64,000 bases of DNA from Hymenobacter rubripertinctus (GTDB taxonomy: Bacteria; Bacteroidota; Bacteroidia; Cytophagales; Hymenobacteraceae): the NCBI RefSeq assembly GCF_003583925.1, contig NZ_QYCN01000008.1, positions 1 through 64,000 on the forward strand, read 5' to 3'. Every line of letters starts with the position of its first letter. Position 1 is the first letter of the stretch. The translations under genes were made by a program, and so were the position numbers. Shown piece by piece: positions 61,410-64,000 of this stretch. The notes below the pieces were generated by a model. It was given only the letters and a program-made list of their open reading frames with translations, was not told where the DNA came from and made no database searches.

Positions 61410-63455
61410 CTACTTTTTCGTGATCCGGAACTCGACGCGGCGGTTGAGCTTGCGGGTTTCTTCCTGGTCGTTGCTGGCTACGGGCTTGCTGCCGCCGAAG
61501 CCTTCGGTGGTGATGCGGGTGCCGGCAATGCCTTTCTGCACGAGGTATTTCTTTACCTCATTCACGCGGTCGAGGCTCAGCTTTACGTTCAGCAATGGGT
61601 CGCCCTGGTTGTCGGTGTGGCCTTCCAGCTTGATTTCAACCTGCGGATAATCTTTCAGAATTTTCACCAGGCGCAGCAGCTCCGGGTAGGAATTTTCGCG
61701 TAGGTAATACTTGCTTTGGGCGAAGAAGATGTTGTTGAGCTTGATGGTCTGGCCCACGGCGAAGGGCACCAGATACAAATCCTGGGTTACCTCCGAATAC
61801 TTCTGGCGGTCAGTTACGTCCAGGTTATCCGATTCGGCCAGGTAGTCCTTGGCTTCGGCCCGGTAGCCATACTGGGTTCCCGAAGGCAGCACGATAGTGT
61901 AAGAACCGTCAATCGGACTGGTTTCGGCCACCCCGATTTCCTCGCCGGTCAGCAGGTTTTCGTAGCGGATAGTAGCGGCCACCGGCTTCTTGGAAGCGGC
62001 ATCCAGCACCCGCCCGCGCACGAGCGTTACTACTTCGGGCCGGAACGTGGGCGTCAGGTTGATGCGGAAGATGTCCTTGGAACCGTCAATGCCCTTGCGG
62101 TCCGATACCAGATAAGCATCCTCGCCGGCCGCCGACACCACGTAGTAGGCGTCGAAGTCGGGCGAGTTCACCGTGGAACCCAGGTTGCGGGGCTTGGTCC
62201 AGTTGGTCCAGCTGTCGTCGAGGCGCTTGGAGTAGAACACGTCGCTCTTGCCGTAACCGCCGTGGCCCTCGGAGGCGAAGTAGAGGGTTTTGTTGTCGGA
62301 GGCCAGGAAGGGGGCAAACTCTGGCTTTTTCGTGTTGATGCTGGTCCCCAGGTTGCGGGGCCGGGTCCAACTCTTACCATCGGGCTTGAGGAAGCAGACG
62401 TACAAATCCTGCTCCCCCTGGCCGTCCTTGCGCTGCACGGCCATGAGCATCACCTTGCCCGAAGTAGCCAGGAAGAAGTCCACGTGCTCGGCGTCATCGT
62501 TGTAGTAGTCCTCAATTTCCACCTTCTCCGGCTTGGTCCAGCCGGTGGCCGTGCGCCGGGTCATGCTGGGTCCCTTGGGCACGATGGTGCCATCGGGCTG
62601 GTACACGCCAATCACCAGCAGCTGCTGGCCGTTGGCCGATACGGAGGCCACGCCATTGGGGTCGTTGGGGGTGTTGATGGGGCTGCCGATGTTTTTGGCT
62701 GGGTTCCAGGATTTCTTCTCCGCATTGGCCAGCGTGCTGAACCACACATCCTGCACGTCGCGGGAGCCACCGGTATTCTGGGGGCTTTCCTGGCGGGCAA
62801 AGAACAGGGTGCGGCCATCGGGCGAAATGACCGGGTGGGTATCCACGTACTTGGAGTTCACCGTGGGTCCCAGGTTCACCATGGCCGAGTCGAAGCTCAC
62901 GATACTCTCGTCGTTCTTGAACTCCTTCTTCACCATCGTATCCACCACGTCGGCCACGCCGATAGCGTCAATCTGATTCACGCCGTTCACGGCTTTCGTG
63001 TTCATGGTCACCACCACCCCAATGGTGCGGTAGGTACCCGCCGCGAAAGTGACCTGCAGGGTGCGGAACTGCTCGGGAATTGGGCCGGGCGTATTGTTTT
63101 CGTATACCGGGTGCTTGTTGCCACGAGTATCAACCAACTCGATGGTGGTGATGGAACCGGGGTTGAAATTCTCCACTACCGTCACCTGCCGGGCAATGAC
63201 CGACTTCACAAAGCGAATTTCGATGAACTCACTGTTGCCGGATTTTTTCGGAATCCAGGCTTCATTGCTGGCCTGCCCGAGAGGAATGGCGTTGGGTTCC
63301 CCCAGCACCTTCTCGGGCGAGAAGGGCTCCTTGCCATCGGTTTTCTGGGACGATACATCTACCACCTTGGCTGCCCACACTGCGTGCTGCGCCTGCCCCA
63401 TCGTACTCATCCCCGCTACCAGTCCCCACAACAACACTATCTTTTTACTATTCAT
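61410..63455 (-). CDS. OmpA-family outer-membrane protein with PD40 propeller
   Basis: 681 residues: signal MNSKKIVLLWGLVAGMSTMG. A discoidin-like N-terminal region (about 45-165) precedes WD40-like PD40 repeats (about 200-450: THPVISPDGRTLFFARQES, FAPFLASDNKTLYFASEGHG). A carboxypeptidase-regulatory-like domain (about 465-545: VRGRVLDAASKKPVAATIRY) and a C-terminal OmpA peptidoglycan-binding domain (NNIFFAQSKYYLRENSYPEL, LEGHTDNQGD, LNRRVEFRI) follow. The PD40-CNA/CarbD-OmpA order is widespread in Bacteroidota, including gliding/T9SS-associated PorE-like proteins. Confidence 0.92.
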   Translation of the reverse strand: MNSKKIVLLWGLVAGMSTMGQAQHAVWAAKVVDVSSQKTDGKEPFSPEKVLGEPNAIPLGQASNEAWIPKKSGNSEFIEIRFVKSVIARQVTVVENFNPGSITTIELVDTRGNKHPVYENNTPGPIPEQFRTLQVTFAAGTYRTIGVVVTMNTKAVNGVNQIDAIGVADVVDTMVKKEFKNDESIVSFDSAMVNLGPTVNSKYVDTHPVISPDGRTLFFARQESPQNTGGSRDVQDVWFSTLANAEKKSWNPAKNIGSPINTPNDPNGVASVSANGQQLLVIGVYQPDGTIVPKGPSMTRRTATGWTKPEKVEIEDYYNDDAEHVDFFLATSGKVMLMAVQRKDGQGEQDLYVCFLKPDGKSWTRPRNLGTSINTKKPEFAPFLASDNKTLYFASEGHGGYGKSDVFYSKRLDDSWTNWTKPRNLGSTVNSPDFDAYYVVSAAGEDAYLVSDRKGIDGSKDIFRINLTPTFRPEVVTLVRGRVLDAASKKPVAATIRYENLLTGEEIGVAETSPIDGSYTIVLPSGTQYGYRAEAKDYLAESDNLDVTDRQKYSEVTQDLYLVPFAVGQTIKLNNIFFAQSKYYLRENSYPELLRLVKILKDYPQVEIKLEGHTDNQGDPLLNVKLSLDRVNEVKKYLVQKGIAGTRITTEGFGGSKPVASNDQEETRKLNRRVEFRITKK

Positions 63456-63979
63456 AGACCAAGGTCAAAGCAAGGCTTGCGGGAGGAATTACGTGTCGGC
63501 TGACGTGCTGGCTGACACACTTACGAACTCTGAAGACGTCCTAACGCGGGTGGAAGTTTCGCGCTCCGGCGAAAGGCATCCGGCCGGGGCGCGCGCGTTG
63601 AAGGTTCCATTGCCTGCTAAAGCACTTTCAGGCACTTCGCCAAAAGCCACTGTCAGGCACACGGCCAAAGTGGTGCGCAACAGCCGGTGCTAAAAGTACC
63701 GCTTCCCGGGGGAGCAGCCCGTGAAGGCGGGCCAAGAAAGGGGAAAAATCCAGTATGATGGGCGTTGTAGCCGCTGAACAGGCCAAATCACTCGGTTAAA
63801 GTTCGATTTGACCCTGTTACGAATTGTAGTTTGCCCGGCATAGAACCTATGGACGTAAATTCGGCTTCTGCTGTTGCACTTCGCGCCCTGCTTTGCTGAC
63901 CCGTGCGCGACAGCACTGGTTTTTGAGTAACTTGCGCCGTACGCACTTTCCCCCCACCAGTACACTTTTTAGCATTCCG
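63456..63979. other. intergenic region, no gene recognised
   Basis: 524 bp upstream of two divergent genes. Open frames here (for example 63489-63680 on the minus strand, which begins with a weakly signal-like MRTTLAVCLTVAFG) have no supporting features. No clear TAnnTTTG element was found next to either start. Confidence 0.5.
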
Positions 63980-64000
63980 ATGGAAGATAAATTGCTGGAC
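63980..64000 (+). CDS. start of a gene cut by the window edge
   Basis: ATG at 63980 followed by MEDKLLD to the end of the window. Too short to identify. The start is plausible because it follows a long non-coding stretch and opens an unbroken frame. Confidence 0.4.

Noticed and set aside
61716-63503. 595-codon open frame opposite the OmpA-family gene
   Set aside because: Antisense shadow; the minus-strand gene has a signal peptide, PD40 repeats and an OmpA domain.
63489-63680. small minus-strand protein with a weak signal-like N-terminus
   Set aside because: No lipobox, poor hydrophobic core, no promoter or homologue recognised; likely chance.

Overview
The window looks like chromosomal DNA from a high-GC member of Bacteroidota, most likely Hymenobacter or a close relative in Cytophagales. 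The evidence is two proteins with type IX secretion (T9SS) C-terminal sorting domains, two SusC-like TonB-dependent receptors with an N-terminal carboxypeptidase-like domain, many short lipoproteins, a short archaeal-type ProRS, and promoters of the Bacteroidota TAnnTTTG type. The genus is inferred from overall character; no rRNA, tRNA or CRISPR array was seen.

Layout. 0-5 kb: the tail of an IS5-family transposase, ispD, a PaaG-like isomerase, and a group of small lipoproteins including one intact and one broken DUF4142 gene. 5-17 kb: uvrA, a tandem pair of secreted paralogues, a Rieske/FAD oxidoreductase, a Rof-like antiterminator with a truncated second copy, asnS, rpoN and membrane proteins. 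17-22 kb: a five-PAS hybrid histidine kinase and a LytTR response regulator. 22-41.6 kb: most of a kynurenine (tryptophan) catabolic route, namely kynurenine monooxygenase, kynureninase, 3-hydroxyanthranilate dioxygenase, ACMS decarboxylase and a 2-aminomuconate-semialdehyde-type dehydrogenase. These are interrupted by two tandem TonB receptors, alkB and surface-glycan-type genes. 35.6-49.4 kb: two paralogous multi-membrane GT-C-like proteins, two family-2 glycosyltransferases, two T9SS cargo proteins and a lipoprotein with a TonB C-terminal domain. 49.5-64 kb: a DPP-IV peptidase, a FadL-type porin with a Tyr/Gly-rich lipoprotein, proS, a GreA/B-like factor, DinB-like and Crp/Fnr proteins, nfeD-floA, and an OmpA/PD40 protein.

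How the genes work together. The kynurenine genes would convert kynurenine through 3-hydroxyanthranilate to 2-aminomuconate. ACMSD and the dehydrogenase point to carbon and nitrogen catabolism rather than NAD synthesis. Tryptophan dioxygenase and the 2-aminomuconate deaminase steps are not in the window.

Most notable. (1) A decayed tandem duplication: the aldehyde dehydrogenase is followed by a remnant of a glycosyltransferase tail, and the intact glycosyltransferase is preceded by a remnant of the aldehyde dehydrogenase tail, with a T9SS cargo gene between them. (2) At least a dozen very long (18-51 bp) and mostly perfect intergenic inverted repeats, far longer than a terminator needs, two of which share a REP-like core. 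(3) Two divergent genes of the kynurenine region carry the same 27-bp leader. (4) A kynU promoter placed so close to the ATG that the mRNA may be leaderless.
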